Below are positions 1 to 11,900 of a DNA stretch of 64,000 bases, piece by piece. Location of the stretch: contig NC_090761.1 in the NCBI RefSeq assembly GCF_036898095.1, forward strand, positions 42,588,850 through 42,652,849. The letters are read 5' to 3'. The stretch comes from Palaemon carinicauda. Lineage: Eukaryota > Arthropoda > Malacostraca > Decapoda > Palaemonidae. The stretch's first letter is position 1, and each line of letters starts with the position of its first letter. Both the position numbers and the translations under genes were made by a program. Under the pieces are notes generated by a model. It was given only the letters and a program-made list of their open reading frames with translations, was not told where the DNA came from and did no database searches.

Positions 1-756
1 AACACATTAGGTCTGAGTCTTCTTCAATTGTACAAAAAATTGGCTTATAGAGAAAGTCTTACAAGTTTTTCAGTGATCAATCTATTCTGAAGAAGTGTTT
101 TAATTCTTTCATTCTACCTTGTTTTGAGTATTGCTCTCCTGTCTGGTGTTCAGCTGCTGATTCTCATCTTAATTTGTTGGACAGAAACTTATGGTTTATT
201 AAATTTCTTATTCCTGATTTAGATATTAATCTTTGGCACCGTCGTTCAATTAGTTCATTATGTATGTTGCATAAGATTTTTCATAACTCTGACCATCCTT
301 TACATTCAGATCTCCCTGAACAATTCTATCCTGTTCGTAATACTAGGCAGGCAGTTAATTTAATAGCCAGGCCTTCTCCATCATGAGGCTCAATACTACA
401 CAGTATTCTAGAAGTTTTATTCTAGCGGTTGCCAAGTTGTGGAATGATCTTCCTAATCGGGTAGTTGAATCAGTAGAACTTCAAAAGTTCAAAGTTGAGC
501 AAATGTTTTTATGTTGACCAGGCTGACATGAGTCTTTTTATAGTTTATATATGACATATCTGTTGTTGAGGTTGTTAATAGTTTATATAGGACATATCTG
601 TTTTAATGTTGTCACTGTTTTTAGAATGATTTATTGTGAATTTATTCTCATCATTTATTTATTTCCTTATTTCCTTTCCTCACTGGGCTATTTCTCCTAA
701 TGGAGCCCTTGGGCTTATAGCATCTTGCTTTTCCAACTAGGGTTGTAGCTTGGCTA

Positions 757-795
<39 letters not shown>
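1..795 (+). mobile_element. CR1/Jockey-like LINE, 3' end with TAA tail
   Basis: The window opens inside the end of a LINE ORF2: about 85-517 translates as FEYCSPVW, then LLDRNLWF, LWHRRSISSLCMLHKIFHN, then NTTQYSRSF, AVAKLWNDLPNRVVESV and a TGA at 515-517. This is the C-terminal region typical of CR1/Jockey-type LINEs. A +1 shift at about 372 breaks the frame, so it is a pseudogene. The 3' UTR runs to GGGTTGTAGCTTGGC and ends in a (TAA)n microsatellite at 757-794. The last 250 bp are shared with the shorter elements at 1225, 42194 and 59976. Confidence 0.75.
85..517 (+). pseudogene. LINE ORF2 C-terminal fragment, frameshifted
   Basis: This is the coding part of the LINE above. Two frames are needed: one up to NTRQAVN (about 365), and the next from FSIMRLNTTQYSR to the stop at 515-517. 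The region follows the RT domain in CR1/Jockey-like ORF2 proteins and has no catalytic residues. The RT core itself lies before the window. Confidence 0.65.
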
Positions 796-1129
796 GAGTT
801 AAATAAAAGATTAATATTAATTCTTTAAATTCTTAAAATATGGTTATAGTATTAAATTGACCATGAAAAATATAGTTTTAAAGTTACTGAGGATGTATCT
901 GGAAGAAATTCTTAAATTTGAAACTCCTTTTTATTATTGAATTTTGGTGCCACATGAGTATTAAGTATTAAATTTTCTAATCTGTAAGTGCAAATTATTA
1001 AATGAATTACTTATTTAACAGTGAACTACCACTAAACAGGTATTAAATAAAAAATTAGTCTGGTAATGAAGGTGTCTATTTAGGCAAGGGATTAAAATTT
1101 CCTCTATCTTTCCTTTGCAATCCCATCCC
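796..1129. other. AT-rich intron sequence, nothing recognised
   Basis: Very AT-rich sequence between the LINE tail and the next repeat. No coding pattern or inverted structure is visible. Confidence 0.5.
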
Positions 1130-1232
1130 CATCTAAGCGTGGACTTTTGTAAAATGAACACAAGAGAAGGTTCATGGAAATAAGTGGAATTTTTATAATA
1201 AAATTATTTCTATACTTACCTAATTATTATTA

Positions 1233-1287
<55 letters not shown>

Positions 1288-1995
1288 CATTATTTGTTAT
1301 TATTACATGCTAAACTGTAACTCTAGTTGGAAAAGCAACATGCTATAAGCCCAAGGGCTCCAACAAAGAAAAATAGCCCAGGGAGGAAAGGAAACAATGA
1401 AATAAATAAACTACACAAGAAGTAATAATCAAAATAAAATATTTTCAAGAACAGTAACATCAAATTAGATCTCTCATATATAAACCTTAAATTTTTAAAA
1501 TAACAAGAGGAAGAGAAATAAGATAGAACAGCGTACCCAAGTTTACCCTCAAGCAAGAGAACTCTAATCTAAGACAGTGGAAGGTCATGGTACAGAGGCT
1601 ATGACAATACCAAAGACTAGAGAACAATGGTTTGATTTTGCAGTGTCCTTCTCTGAAAAGAGTTGCTTACCATAGCTAAAAAGTCTCTTCTACCCTTACC
1701 AAGAGTAAAGGTAGGCACTGAACAATTACAATGCATTAGTTAACCACTTGAGCGAAAAAGAATTGTTTGGTAATCTGTGTTGTCAGGTGTATGAGGATAG
1801 AAGAGAATGTGGAAAGAATAGTCCAGACTTTTCGGTGTATGTGCAGGAAAAGGAAAAATGAGCTGTAACCAAAGAGAGGAATCATATACTGTACTTGCCC
1901 CAAACTCTCCACTGAATAGTGATGTCAAGCAACTATTGCATTAGTTTTAACTTCAAGACTAAAAGACAAAGGCGATATGATGTATCCCTGTACAA
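1130..1995. repeat. Old terminal-repeat fragment split by a nested element
   Basis: Flanking sequences at about 1185-1224 (AATAAAATTATTTCTATACT) and 1885-1995 (ACTTGCCCC, GTGATGTCAAG, then AACTTCAAGACTAAAAGACA) resemble two parts of the repeat also found at 10437, 12232 (inverted) and 25650 (inverted). The LINE-tailed element at 1225-1890 appears inserted in the middle. TATACT occurs on both sides (1211-1216 and 1885-1890) and may be the target duplication. Confidence 0.4.
1225..1890 (-). mobile_element. Non-autonomous LINE-tailed (SINE-like) element, inverted
   Basis: The reverse complement matches the elements at 42194-42855 and 59976-60626: the body includes GGTAAGGGTAGAAGAGACTT and ends in the shared LINE tail with (TAA)n, seen here as the (TTA)n run at 1225-1287. 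Compared with the other two copies it lacks the 5'-most roughly 100 bp (the GGCCAGGGCACCAG head). The tail is essentially that of the LINE at 500-795. Confidence 0.7.
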
Positions 1996-2728
1996 TCATT
2001 GCAAGGCAGTACACTACCATGTAATCTCAACACTCAATTGAATTGGCCAGGCTATTACAAGGAAAGGAAACTGGAGTTTTTTTTTAGTTTTAAGATAGAC
2101 GACATTCAACCAACCTCAAAGAGAAGCATTATGAACACCACAGGTGGGTATAGAAATATTTGCTTTTGTTATTAGAATTCTAATTGTTATATAATTTTCT
2201 GATAAGGGAAAGTTTTTCTTTTTTGTCTTTATTGAGAATACCTTTGACTCAATTTATTTTAGGCCTTTGGCACCTGAAGTTATTTGAATACCATAGTATG
2301 AATTGTAGAAGTCTATGAATTTTACTGATGTAATGGACTTTATATATCGCTACCTGAAACTCATATACATTGTTATTTCTTGTGATAACAATATTATGAA
2401 CATTCCTTAGTAACTGTATTGTTCACATTGATTGTGACCTTTTAACCCAGAGCCTATTGTCAATGTTTTTATTTGCATATGTTGTTTTTAAAGGCTTTTC
2501 TGCTTTTTTGCCTAATTGCCAAGCATACAGTATCATTTTGACTTATGACATAAGGGGCATGTTATGTAAATGAGTGACCTGTGACCAGCTCTCTTCATAT
2601 GTAAGTGTTCTGTAAAGAATTCCTTGACTAACATTGCATATACTCTGATTCTGTAGCGGTTCATAGGAGTACAGGCACTGAAACATTTTTTCCATTCAAT
2701 GATACAGTACTCTTTTTCTTTCTCGTAG
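1996..2728. other. Intron upstream of exon 1, nothing recognised
   Basis: AT-rich intron sequence leading to the branch/polypyrimidine region (ctctttttctttctcgtag) before exon 1. No gene or repeat was identified. Confidence 0.5.
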
Positions 2729-2976
2729 GTTTGCAGAGAAGGCAACGTCGTGTTTTAGACACCAGTTCAACATACGTCCGGGGAGAAGAAAATCTACATG
2801 GGTGGAGACCAAGAGGGGATTCACTTATATTTGAACATCAGTGGGAGTTGGAAAAAATTACTCGTCTGACACAAGTTGAGCATACTCGACATGTCCTTCT
2901 CTTGAGAGAAAAGCTTGGACTTGAAAAGACTCCACTTCCTCGAAACCATCATCATGACATTACCAAAAGTGAAAAG
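2729..2976 (+). CDS. unc-104: unc-104 exon 1 of window (conserved pre-tail block)
   Basis: The acceptor is tctcgtag before 2729 and the donor is gtttgt at 2977. The exon completes a codon split after its first base upstream (G|GT), then reads [20 protein letters not shown] and continues through [19 protein letters not shown] to a Lys/His-rich end at KSEK. This block is nearly identical across KIF1A, KIF1B and Unc-104. It ends in phase 0, matching exon 2. A TTG at 2731 is not a start; the real start codon is far upstream of the window. Confidence 0.93.
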
Positions 2977-5900
2977 GTTTGTGTTTTAATCGTAAGAACA
3001 TACTGTATATGCAAATAATGGCATTGGTCATTCTGTAAGTACAAAAGTGGACATTTTGCTCTTTGAAAATAACACTTTCACTAAAAGGACAGATTTTTAT
3101 ATGTTTTAATTTTTCTTGCTTTATCACTACTTTTTGAATGAGCGTTTTTACTACCAGTGCATATTTTTGTAACAAAGCTACAATGTAGTATAATAGTTGT
3201 ATGATTGCATGTCTGACATTTTTTATTCAAAAGTATTCAGTCTTTTTATAAATTACTGCATTAAGTCATTTACTGACAGTTATGTGGTACTAAAGTATGA
3301 ATAGTGTGTGTTTTGAAATAGCATAATACTTTGTGAATATTAGAAATTAGATTATTTAATTTGTAGTTTAACATTTGCTTTTTATATATATACAGTAATA
3401 CAGTATTTGAAGTACAGTTCATTTTTGTAATATGTGTTTCTAATACAATATTAAGACATGTGGTACAGCAATGTGTAGAATATAGAAATCAACTTTTGAT
3501 GGCATTTGTGGACTATGAAAAAGCCTTTGATATACAGTAGGGTGCACAAGCCAATTTTGTGGAGAGTTCTGCCTTATTATGGAGTTCCTCTTAAATATGT
3601 AAATTTGAATAAGTCTTTTCATGAGCATAGCAAGTGCAAAGTTAATGTTAGTGGAGTCCTATCAAATGAATTTCTAGTGAAGAGTGGAGTACTCCAAGGG
3701 AATGTGTTGTCACATATGTTGTCTATCCTCTTCATGGATAATGTAGTACATAGAACAGCTGGGGATGGTGGAGAAGGATTGGTAACAGGAAAATAGCTGA
3801 CCTAGAGTATGCTAATGGTGTTGTCCTTATTAGCAGAACACCACAGAACTTGCAAAGCTTGCTTACCAGAATGCATAAAATATCACATGAGGGTGTGCTC
3901 AAGATAAATAGAAGAAAGACAAAGATGATGAGAACGGAATATGGAATGGAATGTGAAATATCATTGGAAGGGAAAAGGATTAATGTGGTAAAATCATTTA
4001 TATATCTAGGAACTATATGATCTCTAATACAGGATTTTTAGAATTTGATTTTAATGAAATATTAAAAAAAGCAAATCAGACAATGGCTAGGTTAAGTAAA
4101 ATTTGGAAATCTAATCCCCTGAAATTACATATAAAAAAATCAGGCTATATATCAGTTTAGTGAGATCAGTGTTTCTGTATGGACATGAGTCGTATAACAA
4201 TAAAACAATATCCAACAGATTTTGTAGATTTGAGAATAAAGCCCTCAGAAGGATATTGGGAGTTAAATGGCAGGACAGGATTAGAAATTAAACTATAAGA
4301 GATATTACTCGAGTGCCATATGTGGATGAGATCACGATGAGGGGTAAGGGGAGATGGCTTAGGCATGCTCGTTGCACTCCCCAAGAGAGATTATTTCACC
4401 AAACTTTCAACTGGTTTCCACAAAGCACTAGAAGAGTTGGAAGACTTAGGCCTACATGGCTGAGGGCTATGAGGCGTGAAGTAGGAGATGATGAATGGAG
4501 GCGCTTTGCATCAATAGGCATAGGAGGAGAGGCTGATGATGATGGTGATATACAATATAAAAAAAAATTGATAAATAAGATACTTATAATCATGTGCATT
4601 GTAACATGCAGAGCATGAATAGTACAGTATGTACATATTTACTGAACCCATCAAATAAGTAGAAAAAACAATAATATCCAATTATTCAAGCATCCCTCAA
4701 AAGTGTGGCCCGTTAGTTATATATTGTATATACTGTGCCTCCACAAGGTAGCAATGCAGTAACCCAAAATACTTTTGAGCTTATGAAATATATATGTGGT
4801 ATTGATAATAATGAAAGCAACTTTTCTGTGTCTTTTTCAAGTACTCCTGAAATTATTCAATGCATTATCATCATAAATCTTGCCTGTTCTGCTGGCTTCT
4901 GCCTTATCTAGATGATATTTCTCAACAAAATCTTGTAACTCAGTCCAGTGTTCTATTATTTCCTTTATCACGGAACTAGAAGCAGGATCCCTTTCCTCCT
5001 CCTCTTCTGAAGACATGGCCTCTTTTGTCATTGTGTATGGAGAAACAAAAAACCCACCAGAATAACTGAAAATAACTGATTTAACAAAATAGTTCGGAAC
5101 AATGTTTTGGTCTGAATTAGGCAAAAGCTACGCTTAAACTGCCTCTTTTACACGTCTCAGTCTATACAGGTTCATACAAGTTGTGTGACTTCCAAATTCT
5201 TGTTCAATCTCATGGGCAAAAAATTTGAGAGAATTTTGTTCGATCACCAGATTGTTGAGATCTAAGACATATGATATCAGATATTACTTTGCAGTACTAC
5301 TTTGAACAGCAAGTCTAGTTTCCATCACGAACATTCTATTGACCATAATTTTACATATTACAAAAATGATGTGTACTTGGATACTGTACTATGATTTTTT
5401 ATTGCTGTGTGTTAGGCATTGGTGTTCATGAATTTTTTTTTCACTCTTGTTACTACCTAATTTTGTTTTCTATTTTTTCTTATAGGTCTTATTATACTTC
5501 TGTGACCTTTCTTAGTACTAACACCAAGCCTTTGATTTCTGTTTTATTTATCTTCTAAATCATTTTACCTTATTATGAAATTGTGTTTTCTGTTTGCTTG
5601 CTGCTCAGGTACATCTTGTGTAAATTACAGGATGAAGAAATGAACACATTCACTTACAGAATTCTGGATGTTTCTTCACCAACTAAACACACACTCGTAT
5701 CTAAAAGCATGATTACAACATATTGCATTGCAACAATTATTGGCTATTGTTCTGTGTGAAATTTGTTCACAGATGCTTTGTTACTTAACCCTTTTGATGA
5801 AATTCCCTTACAATATCTGGATTAACATTGGGTTATAGAAATATCCTATGTATTAAGTTACTGTATGGTTTATTAAATTTATATCAGTCACACGTCAGCC

Positions 5901-8900
5901 ATATGAGGGAAATAGTGAAGTCAGCCATATGAGGGAAATAGTGAAGTTTGATCAGTCATAACAAGGCAATATTTTTAACTACACTCTCAGGAAGTTGTAT
6001 TCGATATAGGACATTTTATTCTTTTCCGATTAAATGATGTCCTTCAATTTTGCATTTATTTTTTTCAGTTTATCAGTGATACTGTAATTAGAGCTGCATC
6101 TTGGATGAAATCAATGTCATGATCTGTATGACCAGAGTAATGGCTTTGAAAAGTTTTATTTTTTCTTGTCTGATAAATAGAAGGCAGTTTGTTTTTTCTT
6201 TAAGCCAAATTTAAAATTTCCTTTTTGAAAAATTGTTGATTAAATCCATATAATTTGCATCTCTTATTTTACTCATGTTATGCTCCCAGAATATGACAAT
6301 CTTTGCTGAGAATAATATCTGTTGAATAAAAAAAAAATCCCCTTGGTCTTGTCTGACAGGTCCTTCTGCTTGACCTATTATAGTGCAAAAAGATTGTTCT
6401 CAGCTCTTTCTCATTATGTGATCTTTACAGCCAATTTTTCACTCTTTCCTCTCTTGCTGCTATAATTTTTACAACCAATCAGGTATCGTTCATTTTGTTC
6501 TTCTTATACTTTGTCTCTGAATGAAATCAGTATAGTATTATATACTTATTGGTATGTTGGTCTGGACATGTCAGTTTTCTGGCTATCCCAGTCTACTATA
6601 ATTCTAAATTAGACAATGGGACTTGACAAATGCTTTTGTCAGTCACTAAATGCTTTCACCAATACAATAGCTTAACTTGTCTCACCGAAAGGCAAACAGT
6701 ATAATGTTATGGTTTTTTATGGGCGTGGATAACTTTTTACGAACCTCGCATAGTGATATTTGGCCTTGTTGCTTGGCATTATACTTTTCCACCTGATCAT
6801 TATAATTTTTTAGATAATTTTTGTTTTGTTTCTTCAGGCTAGTTGTATGCGCAACATACAGTTATTAGCATGCATTAATTGCCATTCATTACCTAAGGAT
6901 GTTGTGTATTTTTAGGGTAATTTATGAATGTTTTTATTTAACCTTTTTGAACCCCCAACCCCTCACCGATTGAATTGGCCCTCAAGTTCCAAGCCCTTTT
7001 TTTCGACATTTTACTTGACACATATTTGCATCATAGCTATACAAGATAAGACTTATTACAATAGTTTTTTTTTATTGTATGGCTGATTACATTTCCTTTT
7101 CATTAATATATAATGTTACATACTAAGTAAATTTTCATGTACATAGATAATGAAAAAAAGAAAAAAACCTGGTAATTACTAGATGTAATTTACATCAACA
7201 AGGTTGCCTAACAAAATCAATAATTTTAGACAACTGGTTTCAAGGTCAGTTCACCCAAACCCCTTCTCTCTTCATCTAACTGGGTGGTTCTGTCCACCAT
7301 ATTTTAAGAGCTACAGTGTTTTTATGGATTGTGTGCCTTAGGTTCTTAAAGGCAGTCCTTCAGTAATATGTAGCAAAGACTTTGGAATGTATATTTTGAT
7401 TGGTGCAAAATCAAAGTGTTTCAGTAACAAGAATTTATTTAGATAGTTTGTTGATTGATTTATTTACTTCTCTGAGAGGAAATTGTCCATTGATGCGATT
7501 AAGGATTAGAGATTTATGCTTAATGTTGTACTGAAGCATCTAGGCTTAGACAAATTTGTTTTTAATATAGTTGAGGATGTTCTGTATTCAAATTTATTAC
7601 CACTGTATTAAAAAATTTTAGGTTTCCAGACCAAATAATGTAGTTACATTTTAAAAGGTTCTTTTGAACGTTTGGAAGATATTTTGTTTAATGATCTCCC
7701 TGGTAAAAAAATTTTCATGTTAGCTTTAGCATCAGTTAAATGCATTAATGGAAAGAGGTTTTCCTATAATGTAGGTATCAGAGATTGAAGATGATTTTAT
7801 CTTTTCACCTACATTCCAAGCTAAAATTCATTTTAAGAACAAAGGTTAACCTCAGTTTTCAAACATTCACTTTTTACAGTGGAAAGCTACTGATGTGTCT
7901 GTCAGAAATCTAGTTTCTTTTTTTATGTGAGAGCTTTGAAGTTTTATTTAGACAAGACTGAAATATTACTGTAAAAATTCCTTATTGGTTTTATGGGTTT
8001 AGGATTATGGGGTAACCCCTATCCAAAATATTATATTGTTTCTTGTAAAGGAATTAGTGACAAAAACACACAGGGAATTAGATTCTAATCAGATGAAGGA
8101 TTTGAAGGTTCAGATTCTTAAAATAGAAGTGCAGCAACCTTTCTTCATTTCTTTAGGAATCTTTCAATGGAAAGAATATTTTGCATAAACTCAGTGGCAT
8201 ACCTTGTCAGTTTTTGCAAAGCTTTATCTAAAAGAAATGTATTTTTCCTTTAGAATAATTGGACAAGAGTGCTGTTGGGGTATACAGTATTAGGTAAATA
8301 AGAATTTACTGTTAATTAATTTGCCTAAATCTAGAATATTTATGTCAGGAAAGCAGATGAGACTGACAAAGCTATGAATTCAGGGAGTGGCTATTGTGTA
8401 AGAATCACTCATAGAATTATTAATGAAATCTCATGAGGGCAAAGAAGAAGAAGCAGCAGCATATACCCACCAAAACAAGAGATGGATCTTTTATAACAAC
8501 AGGAGATGAAGAAAGGCAACGTTGGATGGAACACTTTAGTGAGGTCATGAATAGGAGATATGAAGGAAATAATTAGTTTGATATACCTGAAGCTGGTGAA
8601 GATCTTGATGTGCCCATGAATTACTGGTAATTCAGTGTGTTTTGAAGTCGAAGCTATCATTAAAAAATTCAGTAGATGGAACCCCCTGGGTACGATGGAA
8701 TAACTGTCGAGATGATACTGGCTGAAAATTAAGTGACCCCCAGAATACTTACAAGATTATTTTGTAGAATGTAGCATGAAGAGGCAAAACCAGATGAAGG
8801 AGTTAAGTGTTTTGGTGAAAAAAAAAGACAAAAAAAGACACATGACTGATTGCAATACAGAGCCATAGCACTTGCATCAGTTGTCATGAAAATATATAGT

Positions 8901-11900
8901 ACGCTTATTCTAAAGATACTAACGAGAAAGGTTGATTTAAAGACGAGAGGTGAACAAGCAGGATTTAGAAAATATAGAAATTGTACTGACCAAATTTTCA
9001 TTTTGAGACGTGTTGTACAGCAATGCGTATAATATAGAAATCCACTTTTGATGGCATTTGTGGACTATGAAAAAGCCTTTAATAGTGTGTACTGGCGAAT
9101 TTTGTGGAGAGTCCTGTATATTATGGAATTCCTATTAGATATGTAAATTTGATTAAGTCTTTTCATGAGCATAGCAAGTGCAAAGTTAATGTTAGTGGAG
9201 TCTTATCAAACGAATTTCCAGTGAACAGAAGAGTACTCTAAGGGAATGTGTAGTCACCTATGTTGTTTATTCTCCTTATGGAATTTGTAATGCATAGACT
9301 GTTGGAGATGGTGGAGAGGGATTAGACTGGATTGATAATAGGAAATTAGCCGACTTAGAATATGCTGATGACACTGTCCTTATTAGCAGACCACCACAGG
9401 ATTTGCAATGCTTGCTTACCAGATTGCATGAAATACCACAGGAGGGTGGGCTCAAGATAAATAGAAGAAAGACAGAGATGATGAGAATGGAATATGCAAT
9501 GTAAGATGAAATATCATTAGAAGGAGAAAAAGGATTAATGAGGTAGAATAATTTAAAGTATTTACGAACAGTGATCTCTAATACAGGGTCTTTAGAATTG
9601 GAGTTTAATGAAAGATTGAAAAAAGAAAATCATACAATGACTAGGTTAAATAAAATTTGGAAATCAAATTGCCTGAAATTACATATAAAATACAGGCTAT
9701 ACACCAGTTAAGAGAGATCTGTGTTACAGTATGAACTTGAGTTATGGTATAAAAATGAAACAATCTCCTGCAGATTTAGTAGATTTGAGAACAAAGATCT
9801 CAGAAGAATATTGGTTGTTAAATGACAAGACAGGATTAAAAATGAAACTATAAGAGATGACTCAATTACCGTGTGTGGATGAGATTATGGTGAGGGGTAG
9901 ATGGAGATTGTTTGGGCATGCTCTTTGCACTCCCCAAGAGAGTTTAGTTCACCAAATGTTTAACTGGACTCTACAAGGCACTAGAAAAGTTGGAAGACCC
10001 AAGCCTGCATGGTTTAGGACTATGAAGTGTGAAGGAGATGATGAGTTGAGAAGTATTGGATTAAAACCTCAAGATAGAGACGACTGGTGAAATCTAATGG
10101 AGGCCCTTTGCATCAATAAGCGTAGGAGATGATGATGATGAAATCTAGTTTGAATTATACAGTACTTATAATTTTCCAAGAAAGTTTGAGGTTCTGGGTA
10201 ATATAATAATTGAATTGTATACAGTAGTTTTGAAAGTTACATACTTGGAATATGTTTGTAATCCAATGTGGAAACTCAATTTACTTTTGTTTATAACTGG
10301 TTACCATTGGACTAGATGAGTCTCGGGTAATTGATGAAATTTATTAATCTGGCATATTACTGTCCTATTTTGTCATCACTAACCCACCTCCATCAGTATG
10401 TGGAAGTTAGCATTACAAGCAAATGGGATTTTGAATAAGAAAATATATTATTTCTATACTCAACTGATGTTCATAACATGCCCCCTCCTCCTCCCCACTG
10501 ACTAGTGATCTGAATTCAACTTCGAGACTGAAAAGACAAAGGAATCATGGCATATCCACTCCCAAATAGTTACCGTCAACCTCCAGATAACTTGATACTT
10601 AACTAAAGGGGATGGGGTCAGGCATGCATTCCTAGACAAGCACCATCTCATGTGTCCAGGGTGAGCAGTGCTTTTTAAAGAATATTAATAATGTTGTAAG
10701 GACTGGACAATGTTATGATTTTCTTTATGGCTAGAAGAGAGCACATAAGTGCCATGTTCCAAAAACTTCAGCGAATATACTCTCGGACTACCTAGCCCCC
10801 TCTGTGTGGCCTTCCATAAAGGAATATCTGTTTTCAGGTATTGCTTATGATCTTATAATTAATTGGATTGTAGCAAAGAAACAATGTATGATTTTCAGTA
10901 CAAACTCGCTGATCACACTCATTTTTTTTTTGGCAACACCTTCAGAAATAAAAAGTATCTTCTGATTAGGGAGTTTGCATTAAGAGCTTTGTGGTGTAAA
11001 AAATATTTCATAACACTGATTATTTTGCAAGGAAGAATAAAACTAATTTTAGTATGAATGTTATATTTTAAAAGTTTGTATTTTTATTTTCATTTTATTC
11101 GGGAATATAAAGGTCTTAAGTTATAGTATAGCATTTATATATGAGCATGGTTTAATATGTGAATTTTTTAGTAAGAAAGTAAATTTCATTACTTGACCCT
11201 CTTCCTATTGAAAATTAAGTACAGTCAAAGTTGACAGATGTTCACATAAAAAAAGCATCTTTAATTAGACTGCATAATGTTTTTAATGAGACTATACTTT
11301 GTTATAATTACTGTATTTGCTATATTCAGATTAGGATCATCGCTTGTTTACATAAAATTTGTAAATTTTTCTTACTCCACAATGTTTTTGAGTAAGATGG
11401 CAATTTTTTTTTTTTTTTTACATTTTCATCACTCCCATTACTAAAAAGTAAATGTTTATATTCCTATTGTTTTGTGATAATGTAGAATTTTTTCTATCGA
11501 CATCAAAAGGGTTAAGAAGTTTTGCACTTTTCCTCATTTCATTTTTTGTGTAATTTGAACACATACACGCTTTACCAAATCATTCATCACTTACTGCCTC
11601 TCGCTCTTCATACGATAAGTTCTCCCCTCCTGTGACCTTGTTTAAATCTGTAAAAGCTGAATTTAAAATTTCTTCCTTCTCCAGCATCTTTTCAACCACC
11701 ATCCTTTTACGCAGGAGGTGGCTAATCAAGCAGCCAAGGCTGGATGCAATCCTCAGGCGGTGTTAACGCGCTGCTCTTCGCGGGATTCAGCGCCAACAGA
11801 GTCTGACACCATTAGTGAAGCAGAGAGGGCGGTTGCTCTCAAATTCGCCAGACTCATGCAGGTAATTATTGGACAAAGATTAATGAATTTCATTAATTTT

